Counted from the first letter of the stretch, positions 26,435 through 35,319 are shown. The stretch is DNA of 64,000 bases from an uncultured Roseibium sp. (GCF_947494555.1 NZ_CANLVF010000001.1:1054001-1118000); one strand, 5' to 3'. Numbers and translations are program-made. Notes: generated by a model from the letters alone, not told the origin.

Positions 26435-26821
26435 TCAGGCCAGTTCGACCCTTTGTCCCGACAGGCCGACAGACAGTGTGAAGCTGCCCTCATTGATCAG
26501 CCAGCGCCGGATCGTGAATGTTCTCACCCCCGATTTGTGCATCGGGTCCTCTTCGGCAAAGCTGCGTGCCTCTTCGAGCGATGCAGCGCGGTAAATGATC
26601 ATGCCTTCGCCATTCAGATCCTCACCTGAAAAGTCGGAAACAGGACCTGCGAAGGCAAGTTTGCCTTGCTGCTCCATTTTCGCCTGATAGGCCAGGTGAT
26701 CCGGCAGAGTTCCGGGCACATCCGCGTCCGGTCCTGCGGGCACTGTGTTCACGATGTAGAGCTCCAGGGCGAGAGCGCCTCGCTCCTTTGCCATGCGTTT
26801 GTAGTCGATCCATTTCGGCAT
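26435..26821 (-). CDS. YciI family protein
   Basis: YciI proteins have a ferredoxin-like fold related to muconolactone isomerase; some act on chlorinated aromatic intermediates. The core runs from about residue 18 (ALELYIVNTVP) through YQAKMEQQGKLAFAGPVSDF, with the conserved His in LPDHLAYQ and aspartate/histidine in EEDPMHKSGVRTFTIRRW. Length is 128 residues. GGAGGTGAAAT gives a strong ribosome-binding site. It is divergent from the FAH/nitroreductase operon and shares its control region and operator element. Confidence 0.82.
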   Translation of the reverse strand: MPKWIDYKRMAKERGALALELYIVNTVPAGPDADVPGTLPDHLAYQAKMEQQGKLAFAGPVSDFSGEDLNGEGMIIYRAASLEEARSFAEEDPMHKSGVRTFTIRRWLINEGSFTLSVGLSGQRVELA

Positions 26822-26850
26822 ATTTCACCTCCAGTTTCCATTAGAATAAA

Positions 26851-26865
26851 AAAATCGATATTATT
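26851..26865 (+). promoter_or_regulatory. Putative GntR-regulon element in YciI/FAH divergent promoter
   Basis: AAAATCGATATTATT runs directly into a TTGACA box (26865-26870), so a bound protein would overlap the rightward -35 region. It is identical to the element upstream of the secreted metallo-hydrolase. Confidence 0.65.
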
Positions 26866-26923
26866 TGACAATCTTAAAAATAGTCGTCAAAGTAATAAAA
26901 AATATGGAAACACCGAGGCTGGT

Positions 26924-27805
26924 ATGCGATTTTTGGTAGGGACTGGTGTGTCGGGGCAGGGCGTCTTTCTCGTCGAGGGAGAATGGGCCTGGAACCTCAC
27001 CGCGATTGACGGAAATGTCGGAACGGATCTGATGGCGCTGATCGAGGGGCGCGTTGAACTGAAGGATGTCCTGGCACGCAAGGACAGCACCGACGCGGAG
27101 CCGGTCGCGTCATTGACACCGGGGCTTCCGGTTGAGCGTCCCGGCAAGATCATTTGCCTCGGGCTGAATTATGTCGATCATATCAAGGAAGGCGGTTATG
27201 CCGTCCCGTCCTATCCTGCCTTGTTCATGCGCTGTACAACGTCGATGATACCTGCCGGTGCGCAGATGATCCGGCCGAGCTGCTCGGACCAGCTGGACTA
27301 TGAAGCTGAACTGATGACCATCATCGGGAAGGGCGGCAAGCATATCAGCGAGCAGGATGCCCTTGATCACGTCTTCGGCTACACGATATTCAACGATGGC
27401 TCGGTGCGTGAGTACCAGCGCAAGACCCATCAATGGACACCAGGAAAGAATTTCGATGCAACAGGGCCCGTTGGTCCCGTTATCGTGACGCCGGACGAAT
27501 TGCCGGAAGGTGCCGACGGGTTGAAGATCGAGTCCCGGGTCGGTTCCGAAATTCTTCAAAGTGCAACAACGTCCGACATGCTCTGGAGTGTCGCCCGGAC
27601 GATTTCGACCATTTCCGAATTCGCGACGCTTGAAGCCGGCGACATGCTTGCGATGGGCACCCCTCCCGGTGTGGGGCATGCCAAGACACCACAGCGCTGG
27701 TTGAAGCCTGGTGAAATTGTGGAAGTGGAGATCGAAGGCATTGGCATCTGCGCCAATCCCGTTGTCGCCGAAGAGGATGTGGCTGCGACGGAGGCTGCGG
27801 AATGA
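26924..27805 (+). CDS. Fumarylacetoacetate hydrolase family protein
   Basis: FAH-fold enzymes cleave C-C bonds of, or decarboxylate or hydrate, ring-cleavage products with a divalent metal. The sequence shows GKIICLGLNYVDHIKEG, then LDYEAELMTIIGKGG (metal glutamates in E-x-E) and a central FGYTIFNDGSVREYQ with the metal aspartate, and the late GDMLAMGTPPGVGH. The start at ATG 26924 gives 293 residues; GAGG lies six bases upstream. The stop overlaps the nitroreductase ATG by four bases. Together with the intradiol dioxygenase it fits aromatic catabolism, though hydroxyquinol itself would need a maleylacetate reductase, which is not seen here. Confidence 0.9.
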   Translation: MRFLVGTGVSGQGVFLVEGEWAWNLTAIDGNVGTDLMALIEGRVELKDVLARKDSTDAEPVASLTPGLPVERPGKIICLGLNYVDHIKEGGYAVPSYPALFMRCTTSMIPAGAQMIRPSCSDQLDYEAELMTIIGKGGKHISEQDALDHVFGYTIFNDGSVREYQRKTHQWTPGKNFDATGPVGPVIVTPDELPEGADGLKIESRVGSEILQSATTSDMLWSVARTISTISEFATLEAGDMLAMGTPPGVGHAKTPQRWLKPGEIVEVEIEGIGICANPVVAEEDVAATEAAE

Positions 27806-28482
27806 CGATGGCCGCGTCCCAAGCACCCACCGGTGCGGCGCTGGAGAAACTTCGCGCTGAAGCGCATGCCCATATACGCGATCTCCGCGAGAGGATCGGC
27901 AGGCTTGACGATGATGGCATCGACCTGATCCTGCGCACTGCCAGATCCCATTACGCGTGGCAGGACAGGCCTGTGCCGAGAGAGGTTCTGGAGACGATTT
28001 ACGAGATCACGGCTGCCGGGCCGACCAGCATGAACACATGTCCGGCGCGGTTTTATTTCGTCGAGAGTGACGAGGCCAAGACGCGTCTTGCCAAGGCCCT
28101 GAAAGACAAGAACATCGACAAGATGATGTCCGCGCCGGCGACGGTCATCATCGCCCACGACCTCGAGTTCTGGAAAGAGCTGCCCTACCTCTTCCCGCAC
28201 GAAGACAGGCGCCCGCATTTTGAGGGCAAACCGGAACATTCCGAAGCGACCGCATTTCGGAACGGTACGCTCCAGGGGGCCTACTTCATGATCGCGGCGC
28301 GCGCGCTCGGGCTTGATGTCGGTGCAATGTCCGGCTTTTCCAATCAGATCGTCGATGCGGAGTTCTTTTCCGGAACAACGCTCAAATCAAACTTTCTGTG
28401 CAATTTCGGCTATGCGGACGAAACAGCTCTGTTTCAAAAGCTGCCGCGTCTTCCGTTCGAAAAAGCCTGCAAGTTTCTGTGA
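27802..28482 (+). CDS. Nitroreductase family FMN-dependent oxidoreductase
   Basis: This cytosolic flavoprotein reduces nitroaromatics, quinones or similar acceptors with NAD(P)H. Residues about 45-75 show ILRTARSHYAWQDRPVPREV and the FMN-contact AAGPTSMNTCPARFYFVES; the later part has GAYFMIAARALGLDVGAMSGF and FLCNFGYAD. Length (226 residues) is slightly longer than usual because of an N-terminal helix. It overlaps the FAH gene (ATGA). In this operon it could reduce a quinone formed from hydroxyquinol or remove a nitro group; neither is proven. Confidence 0.88.
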   Translation: MTMAASQAPTGAALEKLRAEAHAHIRDLRERIGRLDDDGIDLILRTARSHYAWQDRPVPREVLETIYEITAAGPTSMNTCPARFYFVESDEAKTRLAKALKDKNIDKMMSAPATVIIAHDLEFWKELPYLFPHEDRRPHFEGKPEHSEATAFRNGTLQGAYFMIAARALGLDVGAMSGFSNQIVDAEFFSGTTLKSNFLCNFGYADETALFQKLPRLPFEKACKFL

Positions 28483-28492
28483 GGTTGCAACC

Positions 28493-28948
28493 ATGGCCTT
28501 GAGAGAAAAGACAATAGTCAAATTGCGTTCCAGAGGCACCGGAGTAAGCCACTCTCGAACCGATGTTGACATTCGCGACCTCACAATATCGATCGACGAG
28601 CCGGAAGCGCGCGGCGGTACCAATCTGGGTCCGGCACCGACGGAAACGGCGCTTGCTGCGCTCGCCGGGTGCACAAATGTCATCGGCAACAAATGCGCAA
28701 GCAAACTGGGTGTCGATATCGGACATCTGAATATTGAAATCACCTGCGAATTCGACCGTCGCGGTGTCACGCTGGAAGAGGAAATAGACGTTCCCTTCGT
28801 TGCGTTGCGCCAGGTGGTCAAGAGCGACGGGACCGCGACGGAGCAAGACCTTGCACGTGTCGGCTCCGAAGTCGCCAAATACTGTCCCTTGTCCAAGCTT
28901 TTTGAACAGTCGGGGACCACACTTGAAACGATCTGGGAGAAAGCCTGA
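28493..28948 (+). CDS. OsmC family protein
   Basis: OsmC-type proteins reduce organic hydroperoxides or act as thiol-dependent hydrolases. Two conserved cysteines appear as LAGCTNVIGNKCAS near residue 65 and AKYCPLSKLFE near residue 131, the normal Cys pair; the glycine-rich TNLGPAPTETALAALAGC is diagnostic. The ATG at 28493 is ten bases after the nitroreductase stop; the protein has 151 residues. It lies between the nitroreductase and the TRAP transporter genes, so it is probably part of the same transcript and may protect against quinone or peroxide stress. Confidence 0.87.
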   Translation: MALREKTIVKLRSRGTGVSHSRTDVDIRDLTISIDEPEARGGTNLGPAPTETALAALAGCTNVIGNKCASKLGVDIGHLNIEITCEFDRRGVTLEEEIDVPFVALRQVVKSDGTATEQDLARVGSEVAKYCPLSKLFEQSGTTLETIWEKA

Positions 28949-28977
28949 TCGTTCCGTTTCTTTGGGAGGAGAATGCC

Positions 28978-30063
28978 ATGATTGGAAAAATGACAAGACG
29001 GAGTGCTCTGGCACTGGCGCTCCTGAGCGCGTCGTCGATGCCTGCATTCGCGACTGAGACCATCAAGGCTGTCGTGATTGACGGCTATCCGGCGCGTGCG
29101 CTTTGGGTGAAGGAGTTCACAAACTTTTTCATTCCCGAAGTCGATAAGCGTCTTGCCGAAACCGGCAATTACAAGATGGACTGGCAGGAAAGCTACGGCG
29201 GTTCCATCGTCAAGCCCAAAGGCGTGCTTGAAGGTATCAAGCTGGGTCTTGGTGACATCGGCATCGTGACAACGATCTTCCATTCGTCGAAGCTGCCAAG
29301 TCAGGCGATTTCCGCGGTCACTCCATTCGTCGCACCGGATTCGCGCGCTGTCGCCAAGGCGGTCGACGAGATCGCCAAGGAATTCCCGACAATGCAAAAG
29401 GAATTCGAAAAACAGAACCAGGTCTACCTGGCGACCGGTGTGGTGCTCGACACCTACCAGGTGTTCTCCAAGGAACCGATCAGCAACATTTCCGATCTGG
29501 AAGGCAAGAAGGTTGCGGGTGCCGGCATGAACCTGCGCTATCTTGAGGGCATCGACGGGGCCGCAGGCGTGCGTGGCGGCCTGACCGATTTCTACAACAT
29601 GCTGCAGACCGGACTGGTCGACAAAGCCATGCTGTGGCCGGAAGCTGCCAGCACGTTCAAGATTGCCGAAGTGGCCCCCTACATGCTCAAGGCCGACCTG
29701 GGTGCGGTGAATTCGAAGACAATCACCGTCAACAAGGACTACTGGGACGGTCTGCCCGATGAAGTGAAAAACGTCCTCCTGGAAGTCGCGGTGGAGTATC
29801 GTGATCATGTTGCCGGGATCGCCATGGACCGGGCGCAGGCCAGCCGTGACAAGTTTGTCGAATCCGGAGGCACGATCGTGGAAATGGATCCTTCGGAGCG
29901 TGAAGCCTGGGCAGCAGCAATTCCCAACCTTGCCGTTGAGTGGGCCGCCGATCTGGACGCTAAGGGCGAACCGGGCAGCGACATGCTCAAGGCCTACATG
30001 ACCAAACTTCAGGATGCGGGCTATACGCCGACCCGCGACTGGTCAGCGGAACTCTCTCAGTAA
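28978..30063 (+). CDS. TRAP transporter substrate-binding protein (DctP family)
   Basis: This is the periplasmic receptor of the second TRAP system. A signal peptide with a TRR motif (MTRRSALALALLSASSMPAFA, about residues 5-25) precedes the mature domain. Family features include QESYGGSIVKPKGVLEGIKLG, ISDLEGKKVAGAGMNLRYLE and VNKDYWDGLPDEVKNVLLE. The length of 361 residues is normal. GGGAGGAG lies seven bases before the ATG. Permease genes follow directly, then the ring-cleavage dioxygenase, so the ligand is probably an aromatic or related acid. Confidence 0.92.
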   Translation: MIGKMTRRSALALALLSASSMPAFATETIKAVVIDGYPARALWVKEFTNFFIPEVDKRLAETGNYKMDWQESYGGSIVKPKGVLEGIKLGLGDIGIVTTIFHSSKLPSQAISAVTPFVAPDSRAVAKAVDEIAKEFPTMQKEFEKQNQVYLATGVVLDTYQVFSKEPISNISDLEGKKVAGAGMNLRYLEGIDGAAGVRGGLTDFYNMLQTGLVDKAMLWPEAASTFKIAEVAPYMLKADLGAVNSKTITVNKDYWDGLPDEVKNVLLEVAVEYRDHVAGIAMDRAQASRDKFVESGGTIVEMDPSEREAWAAAIPNLAVEWAADLDAKGEPGSDMLKAYMTKLQDAGYTPTRDWSAELSQ

Positions 30064-30092
30064 CCGCCGAATGAATGAGCGGGAGCGCCGGA

Positions 30093-30653
30093 ATGCTGCG
30101 TCCACTTCACTCTGGCGTTCGCGCCCTTATCAAACTTGCCAACTGGGTTGCCATCGGCGCAAACGCAGTTGGCACCCTCATCGTGCTCGCCCTGGTTCTG
30201 ATCGTGAATTACGACGTTGTGGCGCGCGGCCTCTTCAACGCCCCGTTCCGCGGGGCGTACGAGGTGGTTCAGTTCTCCATGGTTCTGATCGTTTTTTTCC
30301 AGCTGCCTGACGTCGTGCGCATGAACCGGCTGACACGGTCCGACGGCTTCCTGACCATCCTGTCAACAACACGGCCGCATGCTGCGGATTCGATCCGGCG
30401 CACGATCAACTTCGTGTCGGGCGTCTTCATGCTGCTGGTCGCTTACGCGATCTGGCCTGAATTCGTTGAAATGTATGAAACAAAGGACTTTTTCGGAGTT
30501 CCGGGCATTTTCACCGCACCGTGGTGGCCGATCAAGCTGACGATCTTCTTAAGTTCGCTTCTCTGCATGATCTTGTTCTTCATCAAGGTCCTCATGCCGG
30601 ACGAAAGGGTTGATCCTGTCCGTCTCAACGAACATCCAGAGGAAACCACGTGA
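30093..30653 (+). CDS. TRAP transporter small permease (DctQ family)
   Basis: The 186-residue protein has four hydrophobic helices in the DctQ layout, with VNYDVVARGLFNAPFRGAYE corresponding to the conserved loop after helix 1. I chose ATG at 30093, which has GGGAG seven bases upstream; an ATG at 30075 has none. Unlike the DctQ protein at 888-1739 it has the usual size. Its TGA overlaps the GTG of the large permease by four bases. Confidence 0.9.
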   Translation: MLRPLHSGVRALIKLANWVAIGANAVGTLIVLALVLIVNYDVVARGLFNAPFRGAYEVVQFSMVLIVFFQLPDVVRMNRLTRSDGFLTILSTTRPHAADSIRRTINFVSGVFMLLVAYAIWPEFVEMYETKDFFGVPGIFTAPWWPIKLTIFLSSLLCMILFFIKVLMPDERVDPVRLNEHPEETT

Positions 30654-31957
30654 CACCATTTGAAATTGGTATTCTGTCGGTCGTCGCGATTGTCGTTCTG
30701 GTTTATCTCGGCGTCTACATTCCGATCGCGCTTGGCCTGGTGTCCTTCGTCTCCATCCTGCTGATGCGCGACAATTTCGACCTGGCCATCAACCTGCTGA
30801 AAATTGCCATCGGCGACAGCGTGATGGAATACACGTTTGCGACGGTGCCGCTCTTCACATTCATGGGGCTGATTGTCTCCAAGGCAGGTCTCGGTGCGGA
30901 CATCTATACGGTAATGAATTCCGGCTTTCGCAAGGTCAAGGGCGGCATCGGCATGGCAACCGTCGGCGCCAATGCGGTGTTTGCGGCGGTGACCGGATCC
31001 TCGATTGCCTCTGCCTCCGTGTTTTCCAAGGTCTCCGTCCCGCAGATGCTGGCCTTCGACTACAATCCGCGCTTTGCGGTGGGTGTTGTCGCGGGATCGT
31101 CCGTTCTCGGCATGATCATTCCGCCGTCAGCGATGCTGATCATCTACTCGTTCGTCGCGGAGCAGAGCGTCGGGGACATGTTCCTGGCCGGAGTAATTCC
31201 AGGCATTCTGCTTGCCGCCGCCTATGTCGTCGCGATTTTCCTGATGGGACGGCTGACGCCGAAATATGTAGGCGGACGCCCGGCAGACGAGACGGAATGG
31301 ATGTCACTTGCCGAAATCGCCGACAAGACGCTTCCGACCTTAGTCCTGATCGTTGCCGTTCTCGGCGGCATCTACACCGGCTGGCTGACACCGGTCGAGG
31401 CGGGGGCGGCCGGATCGCTGCTTGGTCTGTTGATTGCGGCATTCCGCAAGAAGCTCACACTGAAGACGCTCTGGCAGGCGCTCCTTGAAACCGGTCACAT
31501 CACCGCATCGATCCTGTTCCTGATCACGGCAGCTTCGATCTATAGCCGCATGCTCGGGCTTGCCGGTCTGCCGAACGAACTTGGTGATCTTCTGACCGAC
31601 ACGCAGCTGACCTTCTTCTGGATCATGTTCATCTATGTGCTCCTGATGATCTTCCTTGGAACGATCCTCGATACGGCGTCGATCATTCTGATTGTGGTTC
31701 CGCTGTTTCTGCCGCTGGTGGAGCCGATGGGGCTGTCGCTTGTCTGGTTCGGTATCGTAACCGTTGTCGGTGCCGAAATCGGTCTCCTGACCCCACCGCT
31801 CGGCATATCCTGCTTTGTTATCAAGGCCACGCTGAACGATCCGCGCATTTCGCTGAAGGACGTATTTGTCGGCGCGTTTCCCTTTGCGCTGGTAATGTTG
31901 ATCGTCCTGGTCGCGCTGATCCGCTGGCCGTCACTCAGCCTGGCAATTCTGAACTAA
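30650..31957 (+). CDS. TRAP transporter large permease (DctM family)
   Basis: This is the main translocation subunit of the second TRAP system, with 435 residues and about twelve hydrophobic segments. Typical family stretches are ATVPLFTFMGLIVSKAGL, GSSIASASVFSKVSVPQM, SSVLGMIIPPSAMLIIYSF and EIGLLTPPLGISCFVIKAT. The start is GTG at 30650, overlapping the small permease stop. The dioxygenase gene follows 11 bp after the stop. Confidence 0.94.
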   Translation: MTPFEIGILSVVAIVVLVYLGVYIPIALGLVSFVSILLMRDNFDLAINLLKIAIGDSVMEYTFATVPLFTFMGLIVSKAGLGADIYTVMNSGFRKVKGGIGMATVGANAVFAAVTGSSIASASVFSKVSVPQMLAFDYNPRFAVGVVAGSSVLGMIIPPSAMLIIYSFVAEQSVGDMFLAGVIPGILLAAAYVVAIFLMGRLTPKYVGGRPADETEWMSLAEIADKTLPTLVLIVAVLGGIYTGWLTPVEAGAAGSLLGLLIAAFRKKLTLKTLWQALLETGHITASILFLITAASIYSRMLGLAGLPNELGDLLTDTQLTFFWIMFIYVLLMIFLGTILDTASIILIVVPLFLPLVEPMGLSLVWFGIVTVVGAEIGLLTPPLGISCFVIKATLNDPRISLKDVFVGAFPFALVMLIVLVALIRWPSLSLAILN

Positions 31958-31968
31958 AAGGTGCATCC

Positions 31969-32838
31969 ATGCGTCACGTCACCAAAGACAACATCACCGA
32001 TGTCTTCATGGGCTATTTCGGTCCGGACACGGACCCCCGACTGAAGGAAATCCTTCAAAGTCTCGTCACGCATTTGCATGACTTTGCGCGTGAGACCAAC
32101 CTGACACACGATGAATGGCGCAAGGGCATCGAGTTCCTGGAATCGGCCGGCAATATTTCGGACGCGGAGCGTCATGAGTTTGTGCTGCTGTCCGACGTGC
32201 TGGGGCTGTCGTCGCTGGTCGACATGCTGCATTCAAGCCCCAAGGGCACCTCTTCAAGCGTGCTTGGCCCGTTCCACATTACAGGAGCTCCACCGCTTGC
32301 CATTGGCGGCGACATGCGCCGCGATTTTCAGGGCCAGGTGTTGCTGGCAAAGGGCACAATCCGGGACGGGGACGGAAACCCGATCGAAGGCGCGGAACTG
32401 GATATATGGCAAACGGCTCCCAATGGGATGTACTCCAGCCAGGATCCGGAGCAGGACACCTATTCGTTCCACGGAATTCAGACAACGGGCAAGGACGGGA
32501 CTTACGGCTTCACGACGGTCAAACCGGTCAGCTATACGGTTCCGAGCGACGGCCCGGTCGGCGACATCCTGAACGCAAGCGGCCGGCACCCGTGGCGCCC
32601 GTCTCATCTGCACTACATCGTCAAGGCGCCAGGCTTTAAAACGCTTGTGACGGAGATTTTCCCCGACGATGATCCTTATCTGGATGAGGATACGGTTTTC
32701 GGCGTGCGCGAGGATCTTGTCATGACTTATGTCGAACAACCGGCGGACTCATTCCCTGCCGAAGGGTACGCGCTTTCCGGAAAAGTCGAAGACCCTTATC
32801 TGCTCGCGGATTTCGACCTGGTTCTCGTTCGGGAATAA
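31969..32838 (+). CDS. Intradiol ring-cleavage dioxygenase, hydroxyquinol 1,2-dioxygenase type
   Basis: The enzyme inserts O2 between vicinal hydroxyls of a catechol-type ring using Fe(III). The four ligands are visible: Tyr155 (NGMYSS), Tyr189 (KPVSYTVPSDGPVG), His213 and His215 (RPSHLHY). The N-terminal helical dimerisation domain (about residues 1-100) and the SSVLGPFH junction are present. The YTVPSDGPVGD segment is the form usual in hydroxyquinol rather than catechol enzymes, so maleylacetate is the likely product. Length (289 residues) is normal. It ends the TRAP operon, linking uptake and ring cleavage. Confidence 0.88.
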   Translation: MRHVTKDNITDVFMGYFGPDTDPRLKEILQSLVTHLHDFARETNLTHDEWRKGIEFLESAGNISDAERHEFVLLSDVLGLSSLVDMLHSSPKGTSSSVLGPFHITGAPPLAIGGDMRRDFQGQVLLAKGTIRDGDGNPIEGAELDIWQTAPNGMYSSQDPEQDTYSFHGIQTTGKDGTYGFTTVKPVSYTVPSDGPVGDILNASGRHPWRPSHLHYIVKAPGFKTLVTEIFPDDDPYLDEDTVFGVREDLVMTYVEQPADSFPAEGYALSGKVEDPYLLADFDLVLVRE

Positions 32839-33229
32839 GACTGCGACGGAGCCTCTTGCGAACGGATCAATCCAGCCGGGTCGCTTGCGACCGGCAGCGG
32901 AGTTGCACGTTTGGACTTGCAAGCGCTGTGCGCTGGGGATCGCCTGCCATTGCAACGGCACTATCCAAGATTTTGGCACCTGACAGGTTTTACATGTCTG
33001 CTGCGATGGCTTTCCAGCATGAAGAGCCATTTTCGCGCACCTGCCGCTTGCTCAAAAGTTATTCAAGGTCTGCAATGCGGACGAATCCGGCTTTTCTCGC
33101 TACTAGAATATATGACTGCTCTCCGGCATTGGATTCGCTGCACCCATGGGATGGTGCAATGAAAGAGCATAGCTACAGACGCAAGAAAAAGTTGCGTGAC
33201 GCAATAAAACGCGAGCGCAAAGGACGGGA
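32839..33229. other. Intergenic region without recognised gene
   Basis: Between the dioxygenase and the convergent secreted-protein gene lie 391 bp. A small GGTCGC/GCGACC hairpin at about 32879-32892 without a T-run is the only structure noticed. An open frame across the region runs antisense into the secreted-protein gene and looks like chance. Confidence 0.4.
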
Positions 33230-34174
33230 TTACTCTATCGACTTGCGTAACAGAACAAGATTGTCGAGGACGAGGTTTGATGACCAGATAAAGTCTGCAT
33301 CCGCGCCAGGCGTGTCAAATATGTCCTCGAAGTTCGTGAAAGCTTTTTTGTTTTTGACGCCAACCGTGTCATTGGTGAATGTCGCAGCATTCGGCCAGTT
33401 GCTATCATCGAAAGACGGCATCATCCAGTCCGGTGGAACGGCCCAATGTGCCGCTGAATAACCCTTTGCATCATCTACACCCTCCACACTGCACGCAGAA
33501 CTGTCACGGGATTGACCATCGACAATGAGGCAACCACGATCGTTCAAAGGGGACGTGTAAAATGTTTGCGCGCGCCAACTTTTGTCCGTGATTGCAGCCG
33601 TCACGCCGTTAGCATCCTGAACATGGGCAACCAGTCCGCCATCGCCCGGATGGAAGGCTTTGCCACGGTTATCTTCCGAGCCAAGGCCAAGGTTCTCTTC
33701 CCAATCCACCATCATGACGGCCAGCGTCACCGGGCGCTCCGCTTTGAAGCGAACAACGTTCGAGTTGAATTTAGTGAACGGGACTTCATCAACGGCAATT
33801 AGTGTACAATTTACGTATAACTCGAAGTAATTGTCGGCGAAGACGTAAGCTGTGAATACCTCTTCACCTCCCGCATCCATAATTGGCACGCTTTCCAGAT
33901 CGAGCTCGGCCAGGGAACCCAATTGGTCGCCTCCGCATTCATTGAAGAGGTCGGATGCAAACGGAACCTTTCCGTAGTTTGTGGAGGCGGGCACTGTCCA
34001 GACCGTGCCATCGTCGGATGCGATTTCCCCAACCGCACTGGCGCGCGATTTAGGCCCGCAATCAAACAGACCCGGATTTGTTTCTGTGGCAAGCCCAGTT
34101 GTGAAAGTGGCTGCCTGGGCTGATGCTCCAACTGTCGCAGTTACCAACAGGGCGCCTACAAGCACGTACTTCAT
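33230..34174 (-). CDS. Secreted protein of unknown function
   Basis: A signal peptide (about residues 1-21, ASAQA end) precedes an acidic, aromatic-rich, cysteine-containing domain of about 290 residues with no recognised enzyme motif. Segments such as FVNCTLIAVDEVPF-like strands, VTLAVMMVDWEENLG and FDDSNWPNAATF suggest beta-sandwich modules of carbohydrate-binding or lectin type. It closes with FIWSSNLVLDNLVLLR. It is convergent with the dioxygenase and carries no copy of the nearby operator, so membership in the aromatic regulon is doubtful. Confidence 0.65.
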   Translation of the reverse strand: MKYVLVGALLVTATVGASAQAATFTTGLATETNPGLFDCGPKSRASAVGEIASDDGTVWTVPASTNYGKVPFASDLFNECGGDQLGSLAELDLESVPIMDAGGEEVFTAYVFADNYFELYVNCTLIAVDEVPFTKFNSNVVRFKAERPVTLAVMMVDWEENLGLGSEDNRGKAFHPGDGGLVAHVQDANGVTAAITDKSWRAQTFYTSPLNDRGCLIVDGQSRDSSACSVEGVDDAKGYSAAHWAVPPDWMMPSFDDSNWPNAATFTNDTVGVKNKKAFTNFEDIFDTPGADADFIWSSNLVLDNLVLLRKSIE

Positions 34175-34380
34175 TATGGCGCATCCCTTTTGGCTTCTCG
34201 TCTCGATGACATAATTTGTCGCGCGTAAACTTTAAAGTCAATATCTAGCCTAGGCGTGGGTCCATTTTGGGCTCGGAGCCGATCTTATCCGCTGTGGCAG
34301 TCAACGTCCGGGTTCGCGCTGGCGTAGCATCGTGCCGCCAACCACGAGTGCCCCCCGCTTTTCCTGTCTGACGAATTGGC

Positions 34381-35061
34381 CTACTCGGCGGCTTCGGTCG
34401 TAAAGTGCTTTTCCAGAAACGCGCCAGTGTTGCGGTAGTGATCAAGCAGGAGACGGCACGCTGTGTCGGCGTCCCGGTCGACGGCTGCGTTCATGATGTC
34501 GGTGTGTTCCTTGCCGATATCGCGGGAAGAATAGTTGAGGGCGCGGCCGGCCAGATACCGATAGCGAATGTTGAGGTCGTAAAGCTGGTTGCAGAACTTG
34601 AGGAGCACCGGCGAGTGACAGGCGCTCAAAAGGTTCATGTGAAAGGCCTTGTGAAGCTCCTCGAAGCGTTCAACATTGGCGCGCGGTTCACGCATCATGC
34701 GGTGGTGAGAGATGACGAGCCTGTCTTCCCAGGCATGATCCGCCGCGGATAAACTTTCCCGCAGCGCCATTTCTTCAAGGTGACAGCGCAGATTGAGGAT
34801 TTCGGCAAAGTTCGAGGGACTGATTTCTGCTGTACGAAAGCCGCGCTGATCAAGGCGTTCGACCAGCAGGTCCGACACGAGCAGCGTCAGCGCTTCGCGG
34901 ATCGGCGAGCCTCCCATCTCCAGGATGGTGCGCAGTTTTTCGATCTTGAGTTTTTCGCCCGGTGCCAGCTCACCGATCAGGATCATTCTGCGGATAGCAA
35001 GATAGGCGCGTTGGGTCGCCGATGGTTCTTGCGCGGGATCAATGTGCATTTTTATCGCCAT
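34381..35061 (-). CDS. GntR family transcriptional regulator (FCD type)
   Basis: Residues about 15-80 form the GntR winged helix (LAPGEKLKIEKLRTILEMGG then SPIREALTLLVSDLLVER), and about 90-215 form the FCD domain, with histidines in LHKAFHMNLLSAC and KEHTDIMN in positions where family members bind metal. Length (226 residues) is normal. Its promoter holds AATATCGATATTATT, near-identical to elements at two other promoters of the aromatic island, so it is the best candidate regulator of that set and probably regulates itself. Whether it represses or activates cannot be seen. Confidence 0.88.
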   Translation of the reverse strand: MAIKMHIDPAQEPSATQRAYLAIRRMILIGELAPGEKLKIEKLRTILEMGGSPIREALTLLVSDLLVERLDQRGFRTAEISPSNFAEILNLRCHLEEMALRESLSAADHAWEDRLVISHHRMMREPRANVERFEELHKAFHMNLLSACHSPVLLKFCNQLYDLNIRYRYLAGRALNYSSRDIGKEHTDIMNAAVDRDADTACRLLLDHYRNTGAFLEKHFTTEAAE

Positions 35062-35065
35062 GCCA

Positions 35066-35080
35066 AATAATATCGATATT
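35066..35080 (-). promoter_or_regulatory. Putative autoregulatory element of GntR gene
   Basis: Read on the minus strand this is AATATCGATATTATT; its first 12 bases are a perfect palindrome (AATATCGATATT). It ends five bases from the GntR start codon, so a bound protein would block its transcription or translation start. Confidence 0.65.
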
Positions 35081-35272
35081 CTATGACCTTTTCCAGTTTT
35101 AACTAGGATGATACGTCTTTAGATCAAGTCAATTTGTTCGGGGAAAAAATCAACAGTTATGCACGACACTTCTCGTCAAGGCGCTGCACATCCGGATTGA
35201 CCTTGCGCAAACAGGGCATTCGCACCCTGCGGCGAGGCAAAAAGAACAGATTGCCGCATTTCGATTGACCAT

Positions 35273-35284
35273 TTTTGTACAAAA
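35273..35284. promoter_or_regulatory. TTTTGTACAAAA palindrome upstream of mannitol-dehydrogenase-family gene
   Basis: This perfect 12-bp palindrome lies 36 bp before the chosen start of the oxidoreductase gene. The following bases (35277-35297) match 37468-37488, upstream of the ABC operon, at 16 of 21 positions, so the two promoters may share a regulator. AT-richness weakens the case. Confidence 0.4.
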
Positions 35285-35319
35285 TAATAATGAACAAAAT
35301 AGTTCAGCTCGGAGTCGAT

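Noticed and set aside
28387..29808. Minus-strand open frame of 473 codons crossing the OsmC and TRAP receptor genes
   Set aside because: It spans two well-supported genes and their junction, which a real gene would not do here.
32856..33461. Plus-strand open frame of 201 codons after the dioxygenase gene
   Set aside because: No ribosome-binding site or domain; its 3' half is antisense to the secreted-protein gene. A basic stretch from 33160 looked gene-like but is short and unsupported.
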